From: a bacterium 1xD42-87
Lineage (GTDB): Bacteria > Bacillota > Clostridia > Lachnospirales > Lachnospiraceae
Direction: 5' to 3'
Assembly: GCA_003611805.1 (NCBI GenBank)
Contig: RAYM01000047.1
Coordinates: forward strand, 1 to 44,209
DNA: 44,209 nt
Below the pieces are notes generated by a model. That model worked only from the letters and a program-made list of their open reading frames with translations, ran no database searches and was not told the DNA's origin. Position numbers and translations under genes: made by a program. Position 1 is the stretch's first letter, and the number at the start of each line of letters is the position of its first letter. Below, one piece after another: positions 31,429 through 40,539 of the stretch.

Positions 31429-31456
31429 CCCAGCGCATGAAATCTAGGGCGCTGGG
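31429..31456 (+). other. Hairpin in the leader of the late operon
   Basis: CCCAGCGC (31429-31436) pairs with GCGCTGGG (31449-31456) around a 12-base loop, 28 bases before the HNH start. No T run follows, so it is not a terminator. The gap 31268-31484 otherwise holds only the control elements listed. Confidence 0.6.
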
Positions 31457-31484
31457 AATACAAAGAGAAAGGAGCGGGGAAAGT

Positions 31485-31784
31485 ATGAAAGCATGGGCTA
31501 AGAGTTTCTATCTATCGGCGGCATGGGAGAATACCAGAGCCGCTTACTTAATGTCACAAGATTATATATGCGAGCGCTGCGGCGAGCCTGCAAAGGTGGC
31601 GCACCACAAGCGCTACATAACCAGAGCGAACATTAACGACACGAACATAACGCTTAACTGGGATAACCTAGAGGCGCTGTGCCAAGACTGCCACAACAAA
31701 GAGCATCATAAGCGCACGCCGCAACTGCGGTACGGTTTTGATGCAGACGGGCGCATAGTCCCCCCTATTCAGAAAAATAATTAA
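31485..31784 (+). CDS. HNH endonuclease
   Basis: This 99-residue HNH nuclease starts at ATG 31485 (AAGGAGCGGGG upstream). Zinc-binding CERCGEP and CQDCHNKEHH frame the core HHKRYI and NWDNLEALC. HNH proteins next to terminase help terminase cut concatemers in HK97-like phages, which fits its place here. Confidence 0.93.
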   Translation: MKAWAKSFYLSAAWENTRAAYLMSQDYICERCGEPAKVAHHKRYITRANINDTNITLNWDNLEALCQDCHNKEHHKRTPQLRYGFDADGRIVPPIQKNN

Positions 31785-31889
31785 AGGGGGAAAATACCGA
31801 GGGGGATACCCTAAAATTACCCTACGGGCGTGCGCATACGTGGTGTAGGGGGTGTGGTGGGCGCAGGAGAGGAAAGCGGGGTAAAAGGA

Positions 31890-32243
31890 ATGGCGACAAA
31901 GACGGAAAAGACAAAAGAACAGCGAATTAAGTCCGAGAAGAGCAGGCTTAAGAAGATTTTCAAGGACTTAGACGAGAACAAGAAAAACTTAGTAACGCCG
32001 CTGATAGAAAAGGCTGCATTTATGAGCGTGGAGCTGGACGACTTGCAGGAAACCATAGAGCAGGACGGCTGGACGAGCGAGTATAAGAACGGCGAGAACC
32101 AGTACGGGACAAAGAAAAGCCCAGAGGCAGAAACGTACATAGCTTTAAGCAAGAATTATGCAGCAGTCATAAAGCAGCTGACCGATTTAGTGCCAGCTGC
32201 GAAACGGAAGAAAAGCAGGCTAGAGGCGCTGCGGGAAGAGTAG
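31890..32243 (+). CDS. Terminase small subunit (P27-like)
   Basis: The protein has 117 residues from ATG 31890, which is preferred to the upstream in-frame start because it begins the conserved part (MATKTEKTKEQRIKSEKSRL). It is helix-rich, with KNLVTPLIEKAAFMSVELDD and a late SKNYAAVIKQLTDLVP, the layout of P27-family small subunits. It recognises phage DNA and hands it to TerL, encoded seven bases downstream. Confidence 0.85.
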   Translation: MATKTEKTKEQRIKSEKSRLKKIFKDLDENKKNLVTPLIEKAAFMSVELDDLQETIEQDGWTSEYKNGENQYGTKKSPEAETYIALSKNYAAVIKQLTDLVPAAKRKKSRLEALREE

Positions 32244-32249
32244 GCAAAA

Positions 32250-33902
32250 GTGCCGTATAAAAACTATATCTATGAGTACCACGCTAAGATTACCAGCGGC
32301 GAAATTGTAGCGGGAAAGTGGATAAAGGAAATATATAAAATCATTGTAGGAGGGCTGGAAAAGCAGGAATATTTTTTCAATGCAAAAGCGGCAAACAAGG
32401 CTATAAAATTCATAGAGAACTTTTGCCACCACAGCAAGGGGCGCAATGATTTAATCAAGTTGGAGCTATGGCAGAAAGCCATAGTTTCTATCATTTTTGG
32501 CATACAAGACGCAGAAAAAACACGCATTTTCCGTGAGATTTTTATAGTAATTGGCAGAAAAAACGGAAAATCTTTGTTTGCATCTGCGATTATTGCATAC
32601 ATGGTATACCTAGAGCCAGAGTACGGGCAGGAAATCTATTGCTTAGCGCCAAAGTTAGACCAAGCAACGCTTGTGTATGACGGATTTTATAAAATGGTGC
32701 AGGCAGAGGACGAGCTAAACGAGCTGGCGAAAAAGCGGCGCAGCGATATTTATTACGAGGAAACAAACAGCTTTGTAAAGCCTATCGCATTTAACGCCAA
32801 GAAGTCTGACGGCTTTAACCCGCAGCTGGTGGTATGTGACGAAATGGCGGCATGGAGCGGCGACGCAGGGCTAAAACAGTATGAGGTTATGAAGTCTGCT
32901 TTAGGCGCACGCCGCCAGCCTATGATTTTGTCTATCAGTACCGCAGGCTACATAAACGACAGCATATACGACGAGCTGATGAAACGCAGCACCAGCTTTT
33001 TAAAGGGTAACAGCAAGGAAAGGCGGCTTTTGCCGTTCTTATACATGATAGACGACGTGGAAAAGTGGAACGATATAGAAGAGCTTAAGAAAGCTAACCC
33101 TAACATGGGGGTATCTGTACCAGAGAGCTTTTTCATGGACGAGATAGCGGTAGCAGAAAACAGCTTAAGCAAGCGGGCAGAGTTTTTAACAAAATATTGC
33201 AATATCAAGCAGAACAGCTCTATTGCATGGCTGGAATATGCGACGGTGGACGGCGCAGGCATTGAAAAGACCTTAGAGGACTTTAGGGACTGCTACGCCG
33301 TGGGCGGCATAGACTTAAGCCAGACAACGGACTTGACCGCAGCCAGCGTGGTAATTGAAAGGGACGGCGTGCTTTATGCGTTCACTCAATTCTTTATGCC
33401 ACGGGGCAGGGTGGAAACCTTGCAGGCTACGGACGGCGTGCCGTATGACATTTTTGTTAAAAAGGGGCTGATAACCTTAAGCGGCGACAACTACGTAGAC
33501 TACCACGACGTATACGCATGGTTTACGGGGCTGGTGGAAAAATACGGCATTTACATACTCAAAATAGGGTATGACCGATACATGGCAAAATATCTGATTG
33601 AGGAATTGAAAGACTACGGTTTCCAGACAGACGACGTGCATCAAGGGGAGAACTTAACGCCAGTCATACGGGAGTTTGAGGGTATCATAAAGGACGGCAA
33701 TTTCAAGATTGCAGACAACAATTTACTAAAGACACATTTCTTGAATGTTGCGCTTAAGCACAACATGGAAACAAGGAAATTCAGACCGATAAAGATAGAG
33801 CAGCGGGCGCATATCGACGGCTTTGTATCCGTCATAGACGCTATGACGGTAAGGCAGAAATACTGGGAAGAGTGCGGCGAGCTGCTTAAAAACGCCGCAT
33901 AG
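32250..33902 (+). CDS. terL: Terminase large subunit
   Basis: This 550-residue packaging motor starts at GTG 32250. The ATPase has Walker A GRKNGKS (102-108) and Walker B LVVCDEMAAW. The nuclease domain begins with GGIDLSQTTDLTA, whose Asp residues bind metal. It cuts and pumps DNA into the prohead through the portal encoded next. Length and motifs are typical of Terminase_1-type (HK97-like) subunits. Confidence 0.95.
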   Translation: MPYKNYIYEYHAKITSGEIVAGKWIKEIYKIIVGGLEKQEYFFNAKAANKAIKFIENFCHHSKGRNDLIKLELWQKAIVSIIFGIQDAEKTRIFREIFIVIGRKNGKSLFASAIIAYMVYLEPEYGQEIYCLAPKLDQATLVYDGFYKMVQAEDELNELAKKRRSDIYYEETNSFVKPIAFNAKKSDGFNPQLVVCDEMAAWSGDAGLKQYEVMKSALGARRQPMILSISTAGYINDSIYDELMKRSTSFLKGNSKERRLLPFLYMIDDVEKWNDIEELKKANPNMGVSVPESFFMDEIAVAENSLSKRAEFLTKYCNIKQNSSIAWLEYATVDGAGIEKTLEDFRDCYAVGGIDLSQTTDLTAASVVIERDGVLYAFTQFFMPRGRVETLQATDGVPYDIFVKKGLITLSGDNYVDYHDVYAWFTGLVEKYGIYILKIGYDRYMAKYLIEELKDYGFQTDDVHQGENLTPVIREFEGIIKDGNFKIADNNLLKTHFLNVALKHNMETRKFRPIKIEQRAHIDGFVSVIDAMTVRQKYWEECGELLKNAA

Positions 33903-33910
33903 AAAGGAGA

Positions 33911-35218
33911 GTGGACGGTATCAAATTCTTAGACTATCTTTTTCATGGTAAAGAGCTGCGCTATATTGACAGCTATTTTAAGATGCTGAACGGGTACAGC
34001 CCGACGTTTACCAGCTACAGCGGCGGCGTATATGAAATGGACTTGACCAGAACGGCAGTAAACAGCTTTGCCACGCATTGCAGCAAGCTAAAGCCAGAGA
34101 TAGAGGGCAGCGCACTAAAGCGGCTGGAAAAGACGCTACAGCAAAAACCTAACTATTTCATGGATACGACAAAATTCATAAAGAGGCTGGCGACCTATGT
34201 AGCGGTGGAACACACCGCTTTTATTGTGCCAGTAGAGGACAGATACGGCACGCTTATTGGCTGGTATCCCCTGCGGGCGCAGCGCTGCGAGGTAGTAGAG
34301 GCGGCGGGGCAAGTGTACTTACGGTATCTTTTTGGGAACGGGGAACACGGCGCTATCGAGTTTGAGCGTGTGGGGATTATGACGGACTTTGAATATACAG
34401 ACGACCTTTTCGGAGAGGATAACCGCACGCTTAAGCCGACAATGCAGCTGATACATACGCAGAATGAGGGCATTATAAACGCCGTCAAAAATTCTGCAAA
34501 TATCCGTTTTCTGGCAAAGGTGGCAAATATGCTGAAACCAGAGGACATAAAGAAAGAGCGGCAGCGGTTCACAGAGGAAAACTTAAGCGCAGAGAATGAC
34601 AGCGGCATGATTATCTATGACAACAAATTCAGCGAGCTTAAGCAGGTGGAGAGCAAGCCGTACACGCCAAACGCATTGCAGATGCAGAACATACAAGAGA
34701 ATGTATGCACGCATTTTGGTACAAACATGGATATTCTGCAAAACAAATTTAACGAGGAAACGTGGAACGCCTACTATGAGGGGAAGATAGAGCCGTTTGC
34801 GATACAGCTATCGCTTGTAATGTCAAACATGAGCTTTACGGAGCGTGAGAGGGCGTGCGGTAATGCTATCATGTTTTCCGCTAACCGCCTGCAATATGCC
34901 AGCAACGCAACAAAGCTGCAAGTAAGCACACAGCTTTTTGACCGTGCATTATTAAACCGTGACGGCGTTATGGATATCTGGAATATGCCGCACGTAGAGG
35001 GCGGCGACAAGTATTATATCCGCAAGGAATACACGGAGATAAGCGAGCTGAAGAACAGCAGGGAAAAGCAGCAGATAATCATACAGCAAGCGCCGCAGGC
35101 GGGGCAGCAGGCAGCAGAGCCAGCAAAGGACGGACAGCAGCAGGAAACGCCGCCAGAGCCGCCAGAACCGCCGCAGGACGGCAGCGGAAAGAAAGAGGGT
35201 GTAAAAGATGCCGATTAA
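33911..35218 (+). CDS. Portal protein
   Basis: This 435-residue portal is of the HK97 type: DLTRTAVNSFATHCSKLKP, LATYVAVEHTAFIVPVED, and a helical wing/clip (ENDSGMIIYDNKFSELKQVE; QNKFNEETWNAYYEGKIEP). GTG 33911 sits only one or two bases after AAAGGAG, an unusually short spacing, and no better in-frame start was seen. The C-terminal 45 residues are Gln/Pro-rich and probably disordered. It overlaps the protease gene by 11 bases. Confidence 0.92.
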   Translation: MDGIKFLDYLFHGKELRYIDSYFKMLNGYSPTFTSYSGGVYEMDLTRTAVNSFATHCSKLKPEIEGSALKRLEKTLQQKPNYFMDTTKFIKRLATYVAVEHTAFIVPVEDRYGTLIGWYPLRAQRCEVVEAAGQVYLRYLFGNGEHGAIEFERVGIMTDFEYTDDLFGEDNRTLKPTMQLIHTQNEGIINAVKNSANIRFLAKVANMLKPEDIKKERQRFTEENLSAENDSGMIIYDNKFSELKQVESKPYTPNALQMQNIQENVCTHFGTNMDILQNKFNEETWNAYYEGKIEPFAIQLSLVMSNMSFTERERACGNAIMFSANRLQYASNATKLQVSTQLFDRALLNRDGVMDIWNMPHVEGGDKYYIRKEYTEISELKNSREKQQIIIQQAPQAGQQAAEPAKDGQQQETPPEPPEPPQDGSGKKEGVKDAD

Positions 35219-35804
35219 GAAAGAACGGGAATATAGGGCGCTGGCTGCGCCTCTGACCGCTGGGGCTGCCACAAAGCGGATACAGACAGACTTTTACGTA
35301 GAGGGCTACGCAACTACGTTTGATACGCCGTATCTGCTGTATGAGTTTGAGGACGGCACAAAGATTTACGAAAGAATAGACGCACACGCACTGGACGGCG
35401 CAGACATGGGCGACGTTATCATGCAGTACGACCATGCAGGCAGGGTATTTGCCCGCCAGTCAAATAAAACGCTTATCCTAGTCCCAGACCACAAGGGGCT
35501 TTTAGTTGCCGCCGATTTAGGCAGGACGGACTTAGCCCGTGGGCTTTACCAAGACATAGAGGAAGGCATGATAAATAAAATGTCATGGGGCTTTACGGTG
35601 GCAGAGGAAAGCTACGACAGACAGACGCACACAAGGACTATCATAAGAATTAAAAAGGTTTATGACGTATCAGCGGTTAGCATACCAGCAAACAGCGGTA
35701 CGGAAATAAGCGCCCGTGCTTTTGCTGATAGGAGTTATGAGCAGGAGCGGCAGGAGTTGCTACAGAGGCGCATAAACTTACTAAAGATTAGGACGAGCTT
35801 ATAA
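35208..35804 (+). CDS. HK97-family prohead protease
   Basis: This 198-residue assembly protease has FYVEGYATTFDTP, catalytic His76 (QYDHAGRVFAR) and Ser126 (NKMSWGFTV), and DVSAVSIPANSGTEI, the classic U35 set. It would remove the scaffold segment of the capsid protein encoded next. Confidence 0.95.
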   Translation: MPIKKEREYRALAAPLTAGAATKRIQTDFYVEGYATTFDTPYLLYEFEDGTKIYERIDAHALDGADMGDVIMQYDHAGRVFARQSNKTLILVPDHKGLLVAADLGRTDLARGLYQDIEEGMINKMSWGFTVAEESYDRQTHTRTIIRIKKVYDVSAVSIPANSGTEISARAFADRSYEQERQELLQRRINLLKIRTSL

Positions 35805-35833
35805 AAAATCAAAAAAGAAAAGGAGAAATGACA

Positions 35834-37078
35834 ATGCATCCGAGATTGAAAGAAATTGAAACCAGATTAGCCCAGATTAGAGGGGAATTAACCACAAGGG
35901 CGGCAGAACTGAAAGAAGAGGAAATAGCGGCGCTGGAAAGTGAGGTAACGGCTTTGCAGGAAGAGCGGGCGGCGATTATTGCGGCAGCTGAACGGCGCAC
36001 CAGCTTACTTGCCAGAATTGCGGCAGGCGAAACCGTAGGCGACGAGGGCGGCGACGGGAACGGCGCAGCGCCTATGGTGCTTAGGAACTTTGCAGGGGCG
36101 GCAGGCGAGGGGCAGGACGACGGCGACAAGTACGGCAGCATGGAGTACCGCAAGGCATTTATGCAGTATGTGTGCAGGGGCGAGGCGCTGCCGAAAGAGT
36201 ACAGAGCCGACGCAGTAAGCAAGACTACAGACGTAGGGGCGGTTATCCCTACTACGGTGCTTAACCAGATTGTAGAAAAGCTGGAAAGCACGGGCATGAT
36301 TTTAACGCTTGTAACCAGAACGGCGTACAAGGGAGGCGTGGCTATCCCCGTATCCACCGTTAAGCCCGTGGCTACATGGGTAAGCGAGGGCAAGGGCAGC
36401 GACAAGCAGAATAAGGACATCAAGAAAGACGGCATGATTACCTTTGCATACCATAAGCTGCGCTGCGCAGTAGCCGTATCTCTGGAAGTTGATACAATGG
36501 CTATCAGTGCTTTTGAAAGCCTGCTTATCAACAATATTGTAGAGGCTATGACAAAGGCGTTAGAGCAGTCTATCATTGACGGCGACGGCAGCGGGAAACC
36601 GAAAGGGATTTTAGCGGAAACGCCCGCAGAGGGGCAGGAAGTGGAGAGCGCCGCACCGTCTTATGATGATTTGATTGCAGCAGAGGCGGCGTTACCGCTG
36701 GCTTATGAGAATGGCGCTAAGTGGTGCATGAGCAAAAAAACCTTTATGGCGTATGCAGGCATTACGGACAGCAACGGGCAGCCGATAGCCAGGGTAAACC
36801 ACGGCATAGCGGGAAAGCCAGAGCGCACGCTTTTAGGCAGGGAAGTAGTGCTTTGCGATTATGTGGCGGCATACACAAAGACGCTGGCAGCAGGCACGGT
36901 TTTTGCATTCCTTTTCAATTTCAAGGACTACGTGCTTAACACCAACTACGCTATGGGCGTTAAGAAGTATGAGGACAACGACACCGACGACCAGATTACA
37001 AAGGGTATCATGCTGGCAGACGGCAAGGTAGTTGATAAAAACAGTCTGGTAACAGTCAAGAAGATTGCGGCGGCATAA
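35834..37078 (+). CDS. Major capsid protein (HK97 fold) with N-terminal delta domain
   Basis: ATG 35834 is eight bases after GGAG, while ATG 35828 is only two bases away, so the later start is preferred (414 residues). Residues 1-60 form a coiled coil (RLKEIETRLAQIRGEL), the delta/scaffold domain. The capsid core begins near 100 (SMEYRKAFMQYVCRGEALPK) and includes VGAVIPTTVLNQIVEKLE, LEQSIIDGDGSGKPKGIL and WCMSKKTFMAYAG. The cleavage site probably lies between 75 and 105. Confidence 0.95.
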   Translation: MHPRLKEIETRLAQIRGELTTRAAELKEEEIAALESEVTALQEERAAIIAAAERRTSLLARIAAGETVGDEGGDGNGAAPMVLRNFAGAAGEGQDDGDKYGSMEYRKAFMQYVCRGEALPKEYRADAVSKTTDVGAVIPTTVLNQIVEKLESTGMILTLVTRTAYKGGVAIPVSTVKPVATWVSEGKGSDKQNKDIKKDGMITFAYHKLRCAVAVSLEVDTMAISAFESLLINNIVEAMTKALEQSIIDGDGSGKPKGILAETPAEGQEVESAAPSYDDLIAAEAALPLAYENGAKWCMSKKTFMAYAGITDSNGQPIARVNHGIAGKPERTLLGREVVLCDYVAAYTKTLAAGTVFAFLFNFKDYVLNTNYAMGVKKYEDNDTDDQITKGIMLADGKVVDKNSLVTVKKIAAA

Positions 37079-37135
37079 GGAAAAAATACGGCGGCTGGCG
37101 TGCCTGCGCTGGCTGCCAGAAATGAGGTAAAGGGC

Positions 37136-37630
37136 ATGAAAGGACATTTAGACGCAGAGCAGCTGAAAAGCATGGATTATAAGAGCTTGCAGGCTTTGGC
37201 AAAGGATATGGGCGTAAGCGCTGCTGGAAAGGCAGAGGATATTATAGCCAGAATTGTAGCAGTAGAGGTGGACGTACCAGAGGGAGAGCTTACAGAAGAG
37301 GAAAAGGCGCTTTTTGAGGAAGAGGCGGCACGGCAGGAAGAGGAACGGGCAGCAGGCGGGCAGACAGTGGAAGAGGCAGAGGACACCGCAGGAGAGCCGC
37401 AGACGGGGCAGGAAACGACGGAAGAGGGCGCAGCAGAGGAAAATACCAAAGATGCCAAAAAGCCGCAGGAAGAGGCAGGAAAGGCAGCAGGGCTGGTAAA
37501 GGTAAAAGCCGTCACAAGGTTTTTAGACAAGCAGTTTAACCAGATTAAGGACGCAGGAGAGGCTTACAGCGTAAGCGGGAAACGTGCGGCAGAGCTGGTG
37601 GCAGCAGGCGTGGCAGAGATTGTGGGATAA
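37136..37630 (+). CDS. SAP-like head protein with acidic linker
   Basis: ATG 37136 follows GAGGTAAAG (164 residues). The N-terminal 40 residues resemble a SAP/Rho-N helical motif (SMDYKSLQALAKDMGVSAAG). A Glu-rich disordered stretch (about 50-115) and a small folded end (VTRFLDKQFNQIKDAGEAY) follow. Proteins of this layout often sit after the capsid gene; decoration or head completion is likely. Confidence 0.75.
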   Translation: MKGHLDAEQLKSMDYKSLQALAKDMGVSAAGKAEDIIARIVAVEVDVPEGELTEEEKALFEEEAARQEEERAAGGQTVEEAEDTAGEPQTGQETTEEGAAEENTKDAKKPQEEAGKAAGLVKVKAVTRFLDKQFNQIKDAGEAYSVSGKRAAELVAAGVAEIVG

Positions 37631-37650
37631 CCAGAAAGAGGGTGCAGCGC

Positions 37651-37986
37651 ATGGCGGCAGATGCCACAACATTAACAGAGAAAATGCGGGCGGCGCTGCG
37701 TATCAGCAGCACCAGCGAGAAAATAACGGCAGAAATAGAGGACTGTATAGCCGCCTGCAAAGCTGACCTTGCAAATGACGGGGTAAAAGCCATAGACGAG
37801 GGCGACGCACTGATTATAAGGGCGGTAACGCTTTACTGCAAGGCAGAATTTGGCTACAACGACAAAGCGGAGAAGTTTAGGCAGTCATACGACACGCTGA
37901 AAATGCGGCTTGCCTTGTCGCAGGAGTACAACACAGCGCCGCCAGTGTCCGAAACGGACACCGAGGGCGCAGAAAGCGGGGCATGA
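37651..37986 (+). CDS. Head-tail connector (gp6-like adaptor)
   Basis: The protein has 111 residues from ATG 37651, eight bases after AAAGAGGG; GTG 37642 is possible. The helical core (MRAALRISSTSEKITAEIED; DEGDALIIRAVTLYCKAEFGY) is that of phage gp6-like adaptors, which form a ring under the portal. Confidence 0.85.
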   Translation: MAADATTLTEKMRAALRISSTSEKITAEIEDCIAACKADLANDGVKAIDEGDALIIRAVTLYCKAEFGYNDKAEKFRQSYDTLKMRLALSQEYNTAPPVSETDTEGAESGA

Positions 37987-37987
37987 T

Positions 37988-38317
37988 ATGGCAGCATGGG
38001 CAGACGAGCTTACACTTATAAGCCAGCAGCCGCCAGAAGAGCGGGTAAACGCTGGCGGCTTTGAGAATGAGCAGCAGGAGAGCGCCCGTACTGTTTTCTG
38101 CAATAAGAAATCAGTAGGCTACAGCGAGTATTTTAAGAGCCAGCAAACGGGCAAAGTGGTAGAGGCAAAATGCGAGGTACATAAGGCAGACTATGAGGGC
38201 GAGGACACCGTAGAAATGGACGGGCGGCGCTTTTTCGTGCTTAAGACCTACGACATAGACGACGATACCATAGAGCTTACGCTAACTGATTTGCGGCATA
38301 AGGACAGTGGGGAATAA
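37988..38317 (+). CDS. Head closure protein (SPP1 gp16-like)
   Basis: This is a 109-residue beta-rich protein: ADELTLISQQPP, SVGYSEYFKSQQTGK, DTVEMDGRRFFVLKTYDIDD. The size and place between adaptor and tail completion genes fit a head-closure or stopper protein. ATG 37988 follows two bases after the adaptor stop. Confidence 0.8.
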   Translation: MAAWADELTLISQQPPEERVNAGGFENEQQESARTVFCNKKSVGYSEYFKSQQTGKVVEAKCEVHKADYEGEDTVEMDGRRFFVLKTYDIDDDTIELTLTDLRHKDSGE

Positions 38318-38318
38318 A

Positions 38319-38339
38319 AACGGCGGTTTTCCCGCCGTT
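38319..38339 (-). terminator. Terminator of the minus-strand HIRAN gene
   Basis: AACGGCGG/CCGCCGTT with a five-base loop lies just beyond the minus-strand stop. On the minus strand it is followed by TTTTATT; on the + strand there is no T run. It therefore stops the moron transcript while letting late transcription pass. Confidence 0.85.
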
Positions 38340-38343
38340 AAAA

Positions 38344-39114
38344 TTATTCATTATTTAATTTTCGGTATTTCAATGTGATTTTGCAACCATAAGAAATAGC
38401 ATAACCGTTTTCGTTACGACCACCGCCATATACATTAATACCGCATATTCCCTCATAGCGTGCATCATTATCAATTATAAACTGCACATAATCGGCAGGG
38501 ATATTGCCTATTTGCATATTGTTAGCATAAACGCCGAAAGCGGGCTTTCCGTCAAATTCATACTCACGCAGACCAAGCTCAACGTATTCGTCAAAAGGTT
38601 TGTCGTTAAAATGTATTTTGCGTAAAATAGTTTGCCGTGTGGGTCCCTTTTCGTTTTTGAATGTAACACCAGCTACTTTTATTTCCAGATATTCAAATTG
38701 TTTTGATAAGTCTGGCGCATCTGAAACAGTAGCAGATTGGATAGCCGCCGTTTTATCTTCACTTGTGGAAACGGGCGAAATAGTGGGGGCTGTTTCTGCA
38801 ATATGTGGCGCAGGGATATTGGGTACTGGTACTGCGGCGGGCGTTTCTACTGTATTGGGATTTACCGTATTATCCTGTAAGGGACGAGGAACAGAACTTT
38901 TGTTCGCAGGGGGGGTAAAACGGTTTGGAACTTGTGGCGTTTCGCTACTTGTTTCTACTACTGGTTTAGCGGAACGGAAAGCCAGAAATGCAAAAACGCC
39001 GCAGATAACAAGGCAGCCAACGCCGCCAGAAACAAGACCGCCCGCAAATCCACTAAAAGCGGATAAAAGGAATAGGACGGCAAGGCAGGAAAAGACTATA
39101 GTTTTCTTTTTCAT
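38344..39114 (-). CDS. Membrane-tethered HIRAN-domain protein (phage moron)
   Basis: This 256-residue minus-strand protein starts at ATG 39114 (AAAGGTTG upstream); a GTG at 39123 is an alternative. Two hydrophobic N-terminal stretches (KTIVFSCLAVLFLLSAFSG and GGVGCLVICGVFAFLAF) anchor it. A Pro/Thr-rich linker of about 90 residues leads to a HIRAN-like domain: LEIKVAGVTFKNEKG, RQTILRKIHFNDKPF, PAFGVYANNMQIGNIPADYV, GGGRNENGYAISYGCKITLK. HIRAN domains bind single-stranded DNA 3' ends in HLTF. The gene sits among + strand assembly genes with its own promoter and terminator, the mark of a moron expressed in the lysogen. Confidence 0.85.
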   Translation of the reverse strand: MKKKTIVFSCLAVLFLLSAFSGFAGGLVSGGVGCLVICGVFAFLAFRSAKPVVETSSETPQVPNRFTPPANKSSVPRPLQDNTVNPNTVETPAAVPVPNIPAPHIAETAPTISPVSTSEDKTAAIQSATVSDAPDLSKQFEYLEIKVAGVTFKNEKGPTRQTILRKIHFNDKPFDEYVELGLREYEFDGKPAFGVYANNMQIGNIPADYVQFIIDNDARYEGICGINVYGGGRNENGYAISYGCKITLKYRKLNNE

Positions 39115-39147
39115 ATAAAACACAACCTTTCTATCGTTTTAAAGAAA

Positions 39148-39176
39148 ATTATAGAACAATGTCGATTTAAAATCAA
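39148..39176 (-). promoter_or_regulatory. Promoter of the minus-strand HIRAN gene
   Basis: On the minus strand, TTGATT (39171-39176) and a perfect TATAAT (39148-39153) are 17 bp apart, 34 bases before the start codon. It is a strong vegetative promoter, so the gene should be active in the lysogen. Confidence 0.85.
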
Positions 39177-39195
39177 CAGAAAGGGGGCAAATAAA

Positions 39196-39627
39196 ATGGC
39201 AGAGTTTACTACGGTAGGGCTGGAAGAGGTAGAAAAAGCGTTTTTGAGAATGGAAGAGGCAGCAGTTACAGCAGTCCCTAAAATGCTTAAGGCGGGTGCA
39301 GACGTACTGGTAGAGGCACAAAGGGCAGAGGCGCTGGCTATGGGATTAAATGAAACGGGCGGCTTTGTGAAATCAATCAAAGCAACTGCCGTAAAGGGAA
39401 ACGATACCGAGAAATATGTAGACGTTTACCCGCAGGGCAGGGCAAAACATGGAAACGACAGAAAAGGCGACAAAAGCAACGTGCGCAATGCTACTATCGG
39501 ATTTGTAGCAGAATACGGGACGAGCAGCCAGCAGGCACGACCATATATGACCGTTGCAAACGAAAAGGCACATGAAAAAGTAATAGACGCAGAGCTGGAA
39601 GTATGGGAGCGTGAGCAGGGAAAATGA
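39196..39627 (+). CDS. HK97 gp10-like tail completion protein
   Basis: This 143-residue protein has the pattern GLEEVEKAFLRMEEAA, PKMLKAGADVLVEAQRAEA, GFVAEYGTSSQQARPYM, typical of HK97 gp10-like head-tail joining proteins. AAAGGGGGC precedes ATG 39196. Its stop overlaps the next start (ATGA). Confidence 0.92.
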   Translation: MAEFTTVGLEEVEKAFLRMEEAAVTAVPKMLKAGADVLVEAQRAEALAMGLNETGGFVKSIKATAVKGNDTEKYVDVYPQGRAKHGNDRKGDKSNVRNATIGFVAEYGTSSQQARPYMTVANEKAHEKVIDAELEVWEREQGK

Positions 39628-39950
39628 GCAGCATAAAAGAGATTTTAGAGAGCGCAGGGCTGCCAGCACAGCGGGGAGTATATACTGGCAGATGCAAGCC
39701 GAAAGCCTATTATACTTTCCTGCGGCTGAATGGCGGCGCTGCCGTAAGCGCAGACGATACAGAGAGTGAAAGCAGGGAAATGTATAGGGTAACGCTTTTC
39801 CATAAAGGCGACTATGAGGCACAGCTTAACAAAACTCTGGAAGTGCTGCGGGCGGCAGACGTTTACATTAACAGCGTTGACACAGAGAACCACGAAACAG
39901 AAACGGGGTACTGGTTAGTGCCTATCACAATCGAAATTTTAAAGGAGTGA
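39624..39950 (+). CDS. Tail terminator-like protein
   Basis: This 108-residue protein (IKEILESAGLPAQRGVYTG; YYTFLRLNGGAAVSADD; RVTLFHKGDYEAQLNK) has the alpha/beta layout and position of tail terminator or tail completion proteins, between gp10-like and tube protein genes. Translation is coupled to the gene before by ATGA. Confidence 0.8.
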   Translation: MSSIKEILESAGLPAQRGVYTGRCKPKAYYTFLRLNGGAAVSADDTESESREMYRVTLFHKGDYEAQLNKTLEVLRAADVYINSVDTENHETETGYWLVPITIEILKE

Positions 39951-39957
39951 CAAAACA

Positions 39958-40521
39958 ATGACACTGGGATTAAGAGATTTATTTTATGCAGTATGCACAG
40001 AGGCAGACGGCGTGGAAACTTACGGAACGCCTAAGAAAATGGCAGAGGCTATGACGGCTGATTTATCTGTAAAGACGGCAGACGGCAGCTTATATGCAGA
40101 TGACACGTTGAGTGAAAGCATATCCGAGTTTGCCAGCGGCACGCTTAAGCTGGGCGTAAAAGACCTTACGCCAGAAGTGCTGGCAGAGGTACTGGGGCAG
40201 GAAGTAGACCAGAATAAGGTAGTATGGGCTGGAAAAGACGACGAGCCGCCGTATGTGGCTATCGGCTTTAGGGCAAAGAAAACGGGCGGGCGTTTCCGCT
40301 ACGTCTGGCTGCTTAAAGTTAAGTTTAAAGTGCCGTCTGAAAAGTACGAAACCAAAGGGGAAAGCATCAAATTCAACACGCCAGACATTGAGGCGGATTT
40401 TACCGCAAGAAAGAAAGACGGGCGCTGGAAAGCGGACTTTGTAGGCACAGAGGAAAGCGACGCAGCTAAGACGTGGTTTACAGAAGTGCCAGAGCCAGCG
40501 GAAACCATAACAGAGGCATAA
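39958..40521 (+). CDS. Major tail (tube) protein
   Basis: This 187-residue protein is of the phi13-type major tail family: TLGLRDLFYAVCTEADGVET, ADLSVKTADGSLYADD, LKLGVKDLTPEVLAEVLG, PYVAIGFRAKKTGGRFRYVW. It is beta-rich, of the usual size, and directly before the chaperone genes. A hairpin after it (40549-40573) may damp downstream expression. Confidence 0.92.
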   Translation: MTLGLRDLFYAVCTEADGVETYGTPKKMAEAMTADLSVKTADGSLYADDTLSESISEFASGTLKLGVKDLTPEVLAEVLGQEVDQNKVVWAGKDDEPPYVAIGFRAKKTGGRFRYVWLLKVKFKVPSEKYETKGESIKFNTPDIEADFTARKKDGRWKADFVGTEESDAAKTWFTEVPEPAETITEA

Positions 40522-40539
40522 AAAAACAGAATAAAAGGG

